From positions 124,001 through 188,000 of the forward strand of contig NZ_BAAAIV010000004.1 in the NCBI RefSeq assembly GCF_039526245.1: 64,000 nt of DNA, given 5' to 3'. Both the position numbers and the translations under genes were made by a program. The DNA comes from Arthrobacter_H rhombi (GTDB taxonomy: Bacteria; Actinomycetota; Actinomycetes; Actinomycetales; Micrococcaceae). The notes under the pieces were generated by a model, which made no database searches, was not told where the DNA came from, and was given only the letters and a program-made list of their open reading frames with translations. Shown here in pieces: positions 24,117 through 32,663 of this stretch (the stretch's first letter is position 1; every line of letters begins with the position of its first letter).

Positions 24117-24136
24117 CCCCGGCCTCCGTGCCGGGG
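24117..24136 (-). other. intercistronic hairpin, rpmJ-rpsM
   Basis: CCCCGGC and GCCGGGG arms around a six-base loop in the 157-base gap after rpmJ. No U-tract. Confidence 0.45.
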
Positions 24137-24212
24137 GTGTGCGTCCCGCGTAATGGACGCTGTACTGCCGATATTTGTTTACTACGCGCAGGTTCAGGTT
24201 CCCGAAGGAGAC

Positions 24213-24326
24213 TTAGCCCTGACGCTGTTTATGGCGTGGGTTTTCGCAGATCACCATGACCCGCCCGTTACGGCGGATCACCTTGCACTTGTCGCAGATC
24301 GGCTTCACGCTAGGGTTAACCTTCAC
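24213..24326 (-). CDS. rpmJ: 50S ribosomal protein L36
   Basis: The smallest large-subunit protein: 37 residues, MKVNPSVKPICDKCKVI to NPRHKQRQG. It is the zinc-binding form with three Cys and one His (CDKC, C in VICEN, H in PRHK). GTG start at 24324-24326 in reverse. Gene order infA-rpmJ-rpsM is standard. Having the zinc form here suggests that any zinc-free paralogue lies elsewhere. Confidence 0.95.
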   Translation of the reverse strand: MKVNPSVKPICDKCKVIRRNGRVMVICENPRHKQRQG

Positions 24327-24407
24327 GGTTTGGGTCCTTTGCGGTTGCTGTTTCAGTGGAACTGTAACTACCTTCGCACCCCTGGCGGACCAGCGGCGCG
24401 GAAGTTC

Positions 24408-24629
24408 TTACTTGTAGCGGTAGACGATGCGTCCACGATTGAGGTCGTACGGGCTGAGTTCCACCACTACACGGTCCTCCGGAAGGATTCGAATGTAATG
24501 CTGGCGCATCTTTCCCGAGATAGTGGCAAGTACCACGTGTCCATTCGGCAGCTCAACACGGAACATCGCGTTGGGCAGTGCTTCCGACACGGCGCCTTCT
24601 ACCTCGATGACACCCTCTTTCTTGGCCAT
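24408..24629 (-). CDS. infA: translation initiation factor IF-1
   Basis: Blocks the A site during initiation. It is a 73-residue OB-fold protein: MAKKEGVIEVEGAVSEALPNA, then GKMRQHYIRILPEDRVVVELSPYDL and GRIVYRYK. ATG at 24629 with CGGAGGATAT before it. It has its own promoter about 130 bases upstream and heads the rpmJ-rpsM-rpsK-rpoA-rplQ unit. Confidence 0.97.
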   Translation of the reverse strand: MAKKEGVIEVEGAVSEALPNAMFRVELPNGHVVLATISGKMRQHYIRILPEDRVVVELSPYDLNRGRIVYRYK

Positions 24630-24762
24630 ATCCTCCGCTAACGTTTGTGCCGGTTGCTGTTGCTTCCGGCGTGTATGTTCTTGGCTGACGAGCGCCCGTG
24701 CCCGACAGCCGGAATTAACCAGAAGTTTTTTTGGGCACACACGTAGAGACAACCAACAAGCA

Positions 24763-24791
24763 ATCTTACGCGGCAGATCCTGATATGTGAA
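24763..24791 (-). promoter_or_regulatory. promoter of infA unit
   Basis: Minus strand: TTCACA (24786-24791), 17-base spacer, TAAGAT (24763-24768). Start near 24757, giving a leader of about 128 bases before infA. Confidence 0.65.
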
Positions 24792-24833
24792 ATCCAGTGC
24801 CGCGGCCCACTCCCCCGCCGGGCGCGAGCTCGG

Positions 24834-25664
24834 CTACGGCTGCAGCGGCGACGGCGTCACACCGAAGGGAGCCAAGCCCGCGGCGCCGCCGTCCGGCGCG
24901 GTGAGCACCCAGATACCGCCGAGGTGTACAGCTACGGAGTGCTCCCACTGCGAGGCCCGTGAGCCATCGGTGGTCACCACCGTCCAGTCGTCTTCGAGGA
25001 CCTTGGTCTCAATGTCACCGCGCACCAGCATCGGTTCGATGGCCAGGCACATTCCCGGCTTTACCCGCGGACCGCGGTGGCCGGACCGGTAGTTGAGCAC
25101 ATCCGGAGCCTGGTGCATTTCCGTGCCGATGCCATGGCCGACGTAGTCTTCCAGGATTCCCAGGGGTGCGCCCTCGACCGAGGACACGAAATCGTCAATG
25201 GCCTCCCCGATCTCACCCACGAAGCGGGCCGTGGCCAGGGCTGCGATGCCCCTCCACATGGCCTGCTGGGTGGTGTCCGAAAGGCGCTGGTCCTCGGGAT
25301 CGGCCGTGCCGATGATGACCGTACGGGCGGAATCAGCGTGCCACCCCTCGATGATCGCCCCGCCGTCGATCTTCAGCACGTCCCCATCAGCGAGAACGTA
25401 GTCGGAGGGGAACCCGTGGACCACTTGATCGTTGACCGAAGCGCAAATGGTGGCCGGGAAACCGTAGTAGCCCTTGAAGTTCGATTTCGCACCATGTTTG
25501 TTCAGCACGGCTTCGAACAGGCGGTCGAGTTCCGCAGTGGTGGTTCCGATCTGGGCCGCGGCCACGGCGGTATCCAGGGCTTCGGCCAGCACCAGCCCCG
25601 CCTCGCGCATCTTGAGTATCTGGGCGTTGGACTTGTACTCGATCTTGGGCTGGCCGAATGCCAT
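24834..25664 (-). CDS. map: type I methionine aminopeptidase
   Basis: Removes the initiator methionine from new proteins; a two-metal enzyme. The 276-residue protein has metal ligands in KIDGGAIIEGWHADSART (Asp, Asp), GHGIGTEMHQAP (His) and the closing Glu residues in CLAIEPML and the C-terminal region. Start ATG 25664 with GGAGGAACCCCC. It is third in secY-adk-map. Confidence 0.95.
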   Translation of the reverse strand: MAFGQPKIEYKSNAQILKMREAGLVLAEALDTAVAAAQIGTTTAELDRLFEAVLNKHGAKSNFKGYYGFPATICASVNDQVVHGFPSDYVLADGDVLKIDGGAIIEGWHADSARTVIIGTADPEDQRLSDTTQQAMWRGIAALATARFVGEIGEAIDDFVSSVEGAPLGILEDYVGHGIGTEMHQAPDVLNYRSGHRGPRVKPGMCLAIEPMLVRGDIETKVLEDDWTVVTTDGSRASQWEHSVAVHLGGIWVLTAPDGGAAGLAPFGVTPSPLQP

Positions 25665-25727
25665 GGGGGTTCCTCCGGTTTGGTGGTCTAACGATATGCG
25701 GCGCACTGGCCGCTGGCCGGGAAGCCA

Positions 25728-25769
25728 AGACGGCCGCCACGTGCGCACGGGGTGCGGTGACGGCCGTCT
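25728..25769 (-). other. intercistronic hairpin, adk-map
   Basis: AGACGGCCG pairs with CGGCCGTCT, with partial pairing inside. It lies between the adk stop and map start and has no U-tract. Confidence 0.45.
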
Positions 25770-25792
25770 GATCTCCCCTGCTGGGGAATGTT

Positions 25793-26368
25793 CTACGCTG
25801 CGGTGCCTTCGAGGGCGCGAAGCACACGTTCAGTGACCTCGTCGATGTCCCCCAGCCCATCGACGTGGCGGACAATGCCACGTTCCAGGTACCGATCCAC
25901 GACAACCTGCGTCTGCTTTTCGTAGACGTCCAGGCGGTGGCGGATCACCTCTTCGGTGTCGTCTGCCCGCCCCTCGATCTCCGCACGCTTGAGAAGTCGG
26001 GAGACCAGCTCCTCGGGGTCCGCAGTCAATTGCAGGACCACGTCGAGGGCGGTGCCGTTTTCGTCGAGGATTGAATCGAGCTCGTCGACCTGGGCCGAGG
26101 TCCGGGGATAGCCGTCCAGCAGGAATCCGTTGGCCACGTCGTCCTGCTTCAGCCGGTCACGCACCATGCGGTTTGTCACCGAGTCGGGGACATAATCGCC
26201 GGCGTCCATGTACTTCTTGGCTTCCACGCCCAGCGGCGTTCCGCCTTTGACGTTGGCGCGGAAGATGTCGCCCGTGGAAATGGCGACGATACCCAGCCGG
26301 TCGGTGATGCGTACGGCCTGGGTTCCCTTGCCCGAACCGGGGGGGCCAATGATCAAGAGTCTGGTCAT
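25793..26368 (-). CDS. adk: adenylate kinase
   Basis: Interconverts ATP + AMP with 2 ADP. The 191-residue protein has the P-loop LLIIGPPGSGKGTQAVR, the AMP-binding STGDIFRAN and DGYPRTSAQ. It is the short form without the zinc LID insert, which fits the direct run from LLKRAEIEGRADD to RHRLDVYEKQT. The ATG overlaps the secY stop (ATGA), so synthesis is coupled. Confidence 0.96.
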   Translation of the reverse strand: MTRLLIIGPPGSGKGTQAVRITDRLGIVAISTGDIFRANVKGGTPLGVEAKKYMDAGDYVPDSVTNRMVRDRLKQDDVANGFLLDGYPRTSAQVDELDSILDENGTALDVVLQLTADPEELVSRLLKRAEIEGRADDTEEVIRHRLDVYEKQTQVVVDRYLERGIVRHVDGLGDIDEVTERVLRALEGTAA

Positions 26369-27669
26369 CGCAAAAGTCCTTCGTAGTGTCGCTGTTGCAT
26401 CTGGGCATTGATTTGCTTGACCGTCTCGAGGCCCACACCAACCATGATGAGGACGGAGACGCCTCCGAACGGGAAGTTCTGATCGGCCTTGATCAAAACG
26501 AAAGCGATCAGCGGCGTCAAGGCGATAAAGCCAAGGTAGATGGCTCCGGGGAACGTGATACGACTCAGCACGTACGACAGGTAATCCGCGGTGGGCTTGC
26601 CGGCACGGATCCCCGGAATGAAGCCACCGTACTTCTTCATGTTGTCTGCGACCTCTGTCGGGTTGAAAGTGATCGCCACATAGAAGTAGGTGAAGAAGAT
26701 GGTCAGAATCAGGTAAACCGCCATGTACAGCGGGCTGCTGCCATTGAAGTTCGCTTGGATCCACACAGCCCATCCGGGCAGGGAGCCGTCGGGGCGCATG
26801 TTGAACTGCACCAGCATCTGCGGCAGGGCGAGCATGGAGGAGGAGAAGATCACGGGGATCACGCCCGCCATGTTCACCTTGATCGGGATGTAGGTCGAGC
26901 TGCCGCCGACGGTCCGACGCCCGACCATGCGCTTGGCGTACTGGACGGGGACGCGCCGCTGGGACAGTTCGACGAAGACGACGAGAGCGACAACGCAGAG
27001 TCCGATGATGATGACGCCCGTGAAGACGCCCCAGCCCTGGGTGCGGGCGATCGTGCTCATGGACGAGGGGAATCCGGAGGCGATCGAGACGAAGATCAGG
27101 ATGGACATGCCATTGCCGACACCCTTTTCCGTGACCAGTTCGCCCATCCACATGATGAGGCCGGTACCGGCGGTCAGCACGATGACCATGAGCAGGATGT
27201 GCACGATGCTCTGGTCGGGAACGATCGGCAGCGCGCATCCCTGGAAGAGATTTCCGCTGCGGGCCAACGACACCAGCGTTGTTGCCTGAAGTAGGCCAAG
27301 GGCGATGGTGAGGTAACGCGTGTACTGGGTCAGAGTCGACTGGCCGGAGGCGCCCTCCTTGTGCAGTTCCTCGAAACGCGGGATGACCACGCGGAGCAGC
27401 TGGACGATGATCGACGCCGTGATGTAGGGCATGATGCCCAGGGCGAAGACTGAGACCTGTAGCAGGGCACCGCCGCTGAAGAGGTTGACGAACTGGTACA
27501 GGCCGCCCGAGGTGTTGCCCATTTCGAGGCATTGCTGGACGTTGCCGTAGTCGACCCCAGGTGCGGGAATATAGACGCCGATACGGTAGATGGCGATGAT
27601 GCCGAGCGTGAACAACAACTTACGTCGCAGGTCAGGCGTCCGGAATACCCGGGCAATGGCGCTGAGCAA
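26365..27669 (-). CDS. secY: preprotein translocase subunit SecY
   Basis: Channel of the Sec translocon, with ten predicted membrane helices in 434 residues. GIIAIYRIGVYIPAPGVDY at the N-terminus and the cytoplasmic-loop YAKRMVGRRTVGGSSTYIPIK are family marks. TTG start, with AGGAGG four bases upstream. It has its own promoter behind the rplO terminator, so secY-adk-map is a unit separate from the spc operon. Confidence 0.96.
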   Translation of the reverse strand: MLSAIARVFRTPDLRRKLLFTLGIIAIYRIGVYIPAPGVDYGNVQQCLEMGNTSGGLYQFVNLFSGGALLQVSVFALGIMPYITASIIVQLLRVVIPRFEELHKEGASGQSTLTQYTRYLTIALGLLQATTLVSLARSGNLFQGCALPIVPDQSIVHILLMVIVLTAGTGLIMWMGELVTEKGVGNGMSILIFVSIASGFPSSMSTIARTQGWGVFTGVIIIGLCVVALVVFVELSQRRVPVQYAKRMVGRRTVGGSSTYIPIKVNMAGVIPVIFSSSMLALPQMLVQFNMRPDGSLPGWAVWIQANFNGSSPLYMAVYLILTIFFTYFYVAITFNPTEVADNMKKYGGFIPGIRAGKPTADYLSYVLSRITFPGAIYLGFIALTPLIAFVLIKADQNFPFGGVSVLIMVGVGLETVKQINAQMQQRHYEGLLR

Positions 27670-27721
27670 GCGTCCTCCTGAAGGATGTGGTTTCGGCCTG
27701 ATGCCGGAATGGACTTCTGAG

Positions 27722-27749
27722 AGTCTACCGGTTCCCGGGACTCTTCAAA
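27722..27749 (-). promoter_or_regulatory. promoter of secY-adk-map
   Basis: Minus strand: TTTGAA (27744-27749), 16-base spacer, TAGACT (27722-27727), about 53 bases before the secY TTG. Confidence 0.65.
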
Positions 27750-27831
27750 GCAGTGGGACTGAACACGGTCCCCCCGGTGGGCTGGGATCCATGTCGATCG
27801 GGCGCTGGAACCGCCCGACCGCGAGAATGCG

Positions 27832-27879
27832 AAAGGCCCCCAACGCTCCGGGCTATACCCGGGCGTTGGGGACCTTTCA
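27832..27879 (-). terminator. intrinsic terminator of the spc operon after rplO
   Basis: Minus strand: GGTCCCCAACGCCCGGG, loop, CCGGAGCGTTGGGGGCC, then TTTC. It separates rplO from the secY promoter. Confidence 0.8.
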
Positions 27880-27904
27880 ACTATTCCGTGCTGTCACGGG
27901 TACC

Positions 27905-28357
27905 TTAGAGCGAGGTCACCGAACCGCCGGCAGCGGCGATCTTTTCCGCGGCGGACGACGAGAAGGCGTCGGCCTTCACGTTGACCTTGACGGTGATGTC
28001 GCCGGAACCGAGGACCTTGACGGGCTGGTTCTTGCGAACGGCGCCCTTCTCGACCAGGTTCTCGACGGTGATGTCGCCGCCTTCGGGGAACAGCTCCGAG
28101 ATCTTGTCCAGGTTCACGACCTGGTACTCGACGCGGAACGGGTTCTTGAAGCCGCGCAGCTTCGGCAGACGCATGTGCAGCGGAAGCTGCCCGCCTGCGA
28201 AGCCTGCCTTGACCTGGTAACGGGCCTTCGTGCCCTTGGTACCACGGCCTGCGGTCTTGCCCTTGGATGCCTCACCACGACCCACACGGGTCTTTGCGGT
28301 CTTGGATCCTTCGGCAGGACGCAGGTGGTGAACCTTGAGTGCCTTTTCATTGGCCAT
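27905..28357 (-). CDS. rplO: 50S ribosomal protein L15
   Basis: A late-assembling large-subunit protein, 150 residues. It shows HHLRPAEGSKTAKTRVGRG, the Gly/Lys-rich loop and GGQLPLHMRLPKLRGFKNPF. The start codon lies two bases after the rpmD stop. It ends the spc unit and is followed by a terminator rather than running into secY. Confidence 0.96.
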   Translation of the reverse strand: MANEKALKVHHLRPAEGSKTAKTRVGRGEASKGKTAGRGTKGTKARYQVKAGFAGGQLPLHMRLPKLRGFKNPFRVEYQVVNLDKISELFPEGGDITVENLVEKGAVRKNQPVKVLGSGDITVKVNVKADAFSSSAAEKIAAAGGSVTSL

Positions 28358-28359
28358 GA

Positions 28360-28566
28360 TTACTTCGCCTCCTCAACCTTTACGAGGTGCGGAACCTTGT
28401 TCACCATACCCACGGTCACGGGATCGGCGTTACGGACCACAGTGTGGCCGATCCGCTTCAGGCCCAGTGAACGCAAGGTATCGCGCTGGTTCTGCTTGCC
28501 ACCAATGGTGGACTTGGTCTGGGTGATCGTCAGCTTTGCGTCGCTCGGGACAATGTTCTTAGCCAC
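28360..28566 (-). CDS. rpmD: 50S ribosomal protein L30
   Basis: A small large-subunit protein, 68 residues. LTITQTKSTIGGKQNQRDTL and LKRIGHTVVRNADPVTVGM are the L30 signature. GTG start directly after the rpsE stop, so coupling is likely. Confidence 0.95.
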   Translation of the reverse strand: MAKNIVPSDAKLTITQTKSTIGGKQNQRDTLRSLGLKRIGHTVVRNADPVTVGMVNKVPHLVKVEEAK

Positions 28567-28569
28567 TGG

Positions 28570-29286
28570 TTACGCACCTGCCTTCTGGTTGAGCGTGCGC
28601 AGCATCTGGGCCGGCACGACTTCGTCCATCGGCAGTCCGCGACGAGCTGCCACGGCAGCCGGCTCTTCCAGTGCCTTCAACGCTGCCACGGTGCCGTGGA
28701 CAATGTTGATCTGGTTGGTGGAGCCCATGGACTTCGAGAGGACGTCATGGATACCGGCGCACTCGAGCACGGCACGCACCGGACCACCGGCGATAACGCC
28801 GGTACCCGGGGATGCCGGACGCAGGAGCACGACGCCGGCAGCGGCTTCACCCTGCACCAGGTGCGGGATGGTGGAGCCGACGCGGGGAACGCGGAAGAAG
28901 GACTTCTTTGCTTCCTCGACGCCCTTGGCGATGGCCGCGGGAACTTCCTTGGCCTTGCCGTAGCCGACACCAACCATGCCGTTGCCGTCGCCCACCACCA
29001 CGAGTGCGGTGAAGCTGAAGCGGCGGCCGCCCTTGACGACCTTGGAGACGCGGTTGATCGCTACGACGCGCTCAAGGAACTTGTCCTTGTCATCGTTGCG
29101 GCTGTCCTTGGAATCGCGGCCACGGCCACGTCCCTCGCCACGGCCACGGCCTTCGCCGCGACCGCGGTTGTCGCCGCGGTTGTCGTTGCGACGGGCGCCG
29201 GAGGTGTTCTCCGTCGTCGTGGTCGTCGCAGCTGCCTCAGTGGCTTCAGACACCTGAGTTTCCTTCTCGTTAGTAGCTTCGCTCAC
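28570..29286 (-). CDS. rpsE: 30S ribosomal protein S5 with RG-rich N-terminus
   Basis: A small-subunit protein involved in decoding accuracy and mRNA unwinding. Residues about 68-238 are normal S5: FLERVVAINRVSKVVKGGRR, VGDGNGMVGVGYGKAKEVP and ASPGTGVIAGGPVRAVLE. The first 67 residues are extra: a Thr/Ala/Glu stretch and then repeated RGEGRG units (residues 33-60), an RNA-binding-like disordered tail. The GTG start overlaps the rplR stop. Confidence 0.95.
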   Translation of the reverse strand: MSEATNEKETQVSEATEAAATTTTTENTSGARRNDNRGDNRGRGEGRGRGEGRGRGRDSKDSRNDDKDKFLERVVAINRVSKVVKGGRRFSFTALVVVGDGNGMVGVGYGKAKEVPAAIAKGVEEAKKSFFRVPRVGSTIPHLVQGEAAAGVVLLRPASPGTGVIAGGPVRAVLECAGIHDVLSKSMGSTNQINIVHGTVAALKALEEPAAVAARRGLPMDEVVPAQMLRTLNQKAGA

Positions 29287-29654
29287 AGTGCCAGCCCGCC
29301 TTCCCGTGCGCCGTCGGCTACCGCGGCCACACGGCCGTGGTACCTGTTGCCACCGCGGTCGAAGACCACGGACTCAATGCCGGCAGCCTTGGCACGCTCG
29401 GCGACGAGCTCGCCGACGCGCTTGGCCTTGGCGGTCTTGTCACCGTCGAAGGAACGCAGGTCCGCTTCCATGGTGGAGCCGGAAGCCACGGTCACACCCT
29501 GGCTGTCATCGACAACCTGGACGAAGATGTGGCGTGCCGAACGGTTGACGACCAGACGCGGGCGAACGCCCGTGCCCGTGATGCGCTTGCGTACGCGCAG
29601 GTGGCGGCGACCGCGAGCTGCGGCCTTGCTCTTACCCTTGATTGAAAGAGCCAT
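29283..29654 (-). CDS. rplR: 50S ribosomal protein L18
   Basis: A 5S-rRNA-binding protein, 123 residues. RHLRVRKRITGTGVRPRLVV, IFVQVVDDSQG and VVFDRGGNRYHGRVAAVADG mark it. Gene order rplF-rplR-rpsE is canonical. Its stop overlaps the rpsE GTG. Confidence 0.96.
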   Translation of the reverse strand: MALSIKGKSKAAARGRRHLRVRKRITGTGVRPRLVVNRSARHIFVQVVDDSQGVTVASGSTMEADLRSFDGDKTAKAKRVGELVAERAKAAGIESVVFDRGGNRYHGRVAAVADGAREGGLAL

Positions 29655-29656
29655 GT

Positions 29657-30193
29657 TTACTTACCAGCCTTTCCGACCTTGCGGCGGATAACTTCGCCTT
29701 CATAGCGGATGCCCTTGCCCTTGTAGGGATCCGGCCGACGGAGCTTGCGGATGTTGGCTGCAACTTCGCCAACCTGCTGCTTGTTGATACCGGAGACAAC
29801 CACCTTGTTGTTGCCCTCGGCGGCAAGCGTGATGCCCTCCGGAGCTTCAACGACGACCGGGTGCGAGTAGCCCAGAGCGAACTCCAGGTTGGCGCCCTTG
29901 GCCAGCACGCGGTAACCGGTGCCGTGGATTTCCAGCTTCTTGGAGTAGCCGTCGGTGACGCCCGTGATCAAGTTGGAGATCAGCGTGCGCGTCAGGCCGT
30001 GCAACGAACGCGATTCGCGCTCGTCGTTCGGACGGGACACCGTGAGGGTGTTCTCCTCGAGTGCGACCGTGATCGGGGAGGCAACGGTGAGGCTGAGCTC
30101 GCCCTTGGCGCCCTTCACGGTAACGTCGGAGCCGTCGACCTTGAGGTCAACGCCGGCAGGGATAGTGATTGGAAGACGTCCAATACGTGACAT
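29657..30193 (-). CDS. rplF: 50S ribosomal protein L6
   Basis: A large-subunit protein near the factor-binding site, 178 residues with two related folds. It starts MSRIGRLPITIPAGVDLKV. The C-terminal RRPDPYKGKGIRYEGEVIRRK is the family signature. The rplR ATG follows its stop by two bases. Confidence 0.97.
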   Translation of the reverse strand: MSRIGRLPITIPAGVDLKVDGSDVTVKGAKGELSLTVASPITVALEENTLTVSRPNDERESRSLHGLTRTLISNLITGVTDGYSKKLEIHGTGYRVLAKGANLEFALGYSHPVVVEAPEGITLAAEGNNKVVVSGINKQQVGEVAANIRKLRRPDPYKGKGIRYEGEVIRRKVGKAGK

Positions 30194-30211
30194 GGTGCTT
30201 CTCCCTTCCCT

Positions 30212-30610
30212 CTACCAGACGTAGGCGAGGACTTCCCCACCTACACCCTTCTTGGCTGCCTGGCGGTCCGTCAGGAGACCTGAGGACGTGGACAGGATGG
30301 CGATGCCGAGTCCACCAAGGACGTGCGGCAAGTTGGTGGACTTCGCGTAAACGCGCAGTCCCGGCTTGGAAATGCGGCGGACGCCAGCGATGGAACGCTC
30401 ACGGCTCGGGCCGAACTTCAGGTTGATGGTCAGCTTCTTGCCTACCTCGGCGGCTTCCTCGACGAAATCGCCGATGTAGCCTTCTGCCTTGAGGATCTGT
30501 GCAACGCGCACCTTCAGCTTGGAAGACGGCATGGACACGGTGTCGTGGTATGCCGAGTTCGCGTTGCGCAGACGAGTCAGCATGTCTGCGACAGGATCTG
30601 TCATTGTCAT
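30212..30610 (-). CDS. rpsH: 30S ribosomal protein S8
   Basis: Binds the central domain of 16S rRNA and often represses its own operon. The 132-residue protein has DPVADMLTRLRNAN near the start, KPGLRVYAKSTNLP and ILSTSSGLLTDRQA at the end. Two ATGs in frame (30610, 30604) are possible. No rpsN lies between rplE and rpsH, so the S14 gene is elsewhere. Confidence 0.96.
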   Translation of the reverse strand: MTMTDPVADMLTRLRNANSAYHDTVSMPSSKLKVRVAQILKAEGYIGDFVEEAAEVGKKLTINLKFGPSRERSIAGVRRISKPGLRVYAKSTNLPHVLGGLGIAILSTSSGLLTDRQAAKKGVGGEVLAYVW

Positions 30611-30672
30611 TTGGGCTGAGGCCCTTCCTCGCTACGGTTTCCGCGCTAGCGCGGACCTGTAACGTAGTTGAT

Positions 30673-31242
30673 CTAGTTGTCGGTCTTGAACGGGAAGCCC
30701 AGCGCCTTAAGCAGCGCGCGGCCTTCTTCGTCGGTCTTGGCCGTGGTCACCACAGTGATGTCCATGCCGCGGACGCGGTCAATCTTGTCCTGGTCGATCT
30801 CGTGGAACATTGCCTGTTCCGTGAGGCCGAAGGTGTAGTTGCCGTTGCCATCGAACTGCTTGCCGTTCAGACCGCGGAAGTCGCGGATACGGGGCAGCGC
30901 CAGGGTCACCAGGCGGTCGACGAATTCCCACATGCGATCGTTGCGCAGCGTTGCGTGGGTGCCAATCGGCATCCCCTCGCGCAGCTTGAACTGGGCGATC
31001 GACTTGCGGGCCTTGGTCACGAGCGGCTTCTGGCCGGTGATGGCCGTCAGGTCGCGCACTGCGCCTTCGATGAGCTTGGAGTCCTTGGCGGCTTCGCCAA
31101 CACCCATGTTCACGACGACCTTGACCAGGTTGGGAACCTGCATGACGTTCGTGTAGTTGAACTCGCCCTGCAGGGCTTCGCGGATCTCCGAGGCGTACTT
31201 GGCCTTCAGGCGCGGCTGAACCTTTACTGCTGCTTCAGTCAT
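30673..31242 (-). CDS. rplE: 50S ribosomal protein L5
   Basis: A 5S-rRNA-binding protein, 189 residues: VKVVVNMGVGEAAKDSK, ITGQKPLVTKARKSIAQFKLR and FGLTEQAMFHEIDQDKI. The start codon shares one base with the rplX stop (TAATG). Confidence 0.97.
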   Translation of the reverse strand: MTEAAVKVQPRLKAKYASEIREALQGEFNYTNVMQVPNLVKVVVNMGVGEAAKDSKLIEGAVRDLTAITGQKPLVTKARKSIAQFKLREGMPIGTHATLRNDRMWEFVDRLVTLALPRIRDFRGLNGKQFDGNGNYTFGLTEQAMFHEIDQDKIDRVRGMDITVVTTAKTDEEGRALLKALGFPFKTDN

Positions 31243-31604
31243 TAGAGTGCCTTTCCGGAAGCCTTGGCGTAGCGAACACGCACAGTCTTCTTCACGCCGT
31301 TCTTTTCCACGGTTTCTTCGCGGAAGCCAACGCGAGTCGGCTTCTTCGATTCGGGGTCAAGGACCGCGACATTCGAAACGTGGATGGGAGCCTCGACGAC
31401 CTGGATGCCGCCGGTGGAGGCGCCACTTTCGGTCTGGCCTGCACGGGTGTGCTTGGTGACGCGGTTGATGCCCTCGACGAGCACGCGGTTGGCCTCGGGG
31501 AACACCTTGAGGACCTTGCCCTGCTTCCCGCGGTCTCCACCGCGTTCGGCCTTGGCACCAGTGATGACCTGAACCAGGTCACCCTTCTTGATCTTTGCAC
31601 CCAT
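31242..31604 (-). CDS. rplX: 50S ribosomal protein L24
   Basis: An assembly-initiator protein of the large subunit, 120 residues. The KOW motif KIKKGDLVQVITGAKAERGGD is followed by GKVLKVFPEANRVLVEGIN. Its stop overlaps rplE, and it sits two bases from rplN. Confidence 0.96.
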   Translation of the reverse strand: MGAKIKKGDLVQVITGAKAERGGDRGKQGKVLKVFPEANRVLVEGINRVTKHTRAGQTESGASTGGIQVVEAPIHVSNVAVLDPESKKPTRVGFREETVEKNGVKKTVRVRYAKASGKAL

Positions 31605-31606
31605 GG

Positions 31607-31975
31607 TTACAGCACCTCCGGAGCCAGGGAAACGATCTTCATGAACTTCTTGTCGCGAAGTTCGCGACCGACGGGACCGAAGATACGGGTTCCACGCGGC
31701 TCGGTGTCCGCCTTGAGGAGGACCGCTGCGTTCTCGTCGAACTTGATGTAGGAACCGTCGACGCGGCGACGTTCCTTCTTGGTGCGGACGATGACGGCCT
31801 TAACCACATCGCCCTTCTTGACGTTGCCGCCAGGGATTGCATCCTTGACGGTGGCGACGATGACGTCGCCGATGCCTGCGTAGCGACGTCCGGATCCACC
31901 GAGAACACGGATGGTAAGGATTTCCTTAGCACCGGTGTTGTCAGCCACCTTGAGTCGCGACTCCTGCTGAATCAC
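31607..31975 (-). CDS. rplN: 50S ribosomal protein L14
   Basis: A 122-residue protein at the subunit interface: MIQQESRLKVADNTGAKEIL, RVLGGSGRRYAGIGDVIV and PRGTRIFGPVGRELRDKKF. The GTG at 31975 is right after AGGAGTTGAAA; upstream open codons are non-coding leader. It is the first gene of the spc unit here, because a terminator and promoter separate it from rpsQ. Confidence 0.96.
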   Translation of the reverse strand: MIQQESRLKVADNTGAKEILTIRVLGGSGRRYAGIGDVIVATVKDAIPGGNVKKGDVVKAVIVRTKKERRRVDGSYIKFDENAAVLLKADTEPRGTRIFGPVGRELRDKKFMKIVSLAPEVL

Positions 31976-32292
31976 TTTCAACTCCTGTCGTCTCGCCGGT
32001 TCTCCCAGGGAGCCTTGCGGAACGGATATGGTCCATCTGCGACGCTCGCTTACCCCCATCTCCAAACAGGTGGAATTCACCAGGAATCCGCATGCTGCTG
32101 GGGAGACAGGGCCGAGGCGTTATGCCGCAGAGCCGTGCCGCACGCCGGCTCCGGATCGCACCGGGCCGCGCACGAATGCCTGCAGTGAAGGTGGATAGTC
32201 CACACCGCAGAGCGCACAGACACATAAGTCTACGCCAGAAGTGCGTTCCGGGCTAATCGCATGATATGGGGCCGAAAGCATCCTCAGACAAC
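31976..32292 (-). promoter_or_regulatory. leader and promoter of the spc operon
   Basis: No gene lies between rplN and the rpsQ terminator. On the minus strand TTAGCC (32251-32256), an 18-base spacer and TAGACT (32227-32232) make a promoter. This leaves a leader of about 245 bases before rplN in which I see no known regulatory RNA. Confidence 0.5.
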
Positions 32293-32345
32293 AAAAAGCA
32301 CGACGCCGGTGCGCTCCCCCGAGGGGGTTCACACCGGCGTCGTGC
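32293..32345 (-). terminator. intrinsic terminator of the S10 operon after rpsQ
   Basis: Minus strand: GCACGACGCCGGTG pairs perfectly with CACCGGCGTCGTGC. The loop holds an inner CCCCC/GGGGG stem, and TTTTTG follows. It lies about 30 bases after the rpsQ stop. Confidence 0.9.
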
Positions 32346-32372
32346 CGAGATCCGTGCGGGATCGCGAGTGGG

Positions 32373-32663
32373 CTACTTGGCCTTCTCGACGATCTCCACG
32401 AGGCGCCAGTTCTTGTCCTTGGACAAGGGACGGGTCTCCGCGATGATGACCAGGTCGCCGATGCCGGCGGTGTTGGTCTCGTCGTGGGCCTTGATCTTCT
32501 TGTTGCGACGCATGACCTTGCCGTAGAGGGCGTGCTTCACGCGGTCCTCGACGTCAACGACGATGGTCTTTTCCATCTTGTCGGAAACCACGTACCCGCG
32601 AAGGGTTTTGCGGTAACCGCGAGCTTCTGCTGCTTCAGCCACTGCGTTCTCCTTCTCGCTCAT
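32373..32663 (-). CDS. rpsQ: 30S ribosomal protein S17
   Basis: An early 16S-rRNA-binding protein, 96 residues: RKTLRGYVVSDKMEKTIVV, KIKAHDETNTAGIGDLVII and ETRPLSKDKNWRLVEIVEKA. The start shares a base with the rpmC stop. Last gene of the S10 unit. Confidence 0.96.
   Translation of the reverse strand: MSEKENAVAEAAEARGYRKTLRGYVVSDKMEKTIVVDVEDRVKHALYGKVMRRNKKIKAHDETNTAGIGDLVIIAETRPLSKDKNWRLVEIVEKAK

Noticed and set aside
25793..27532. 579-codon frame joining adk to a long N-terminal part
   Set aside because: Only the last 191 residues are adenylate kinase; the rest runs out of frame through secY and is rich in Arg/Pro/His, as expected for non-coding frames.
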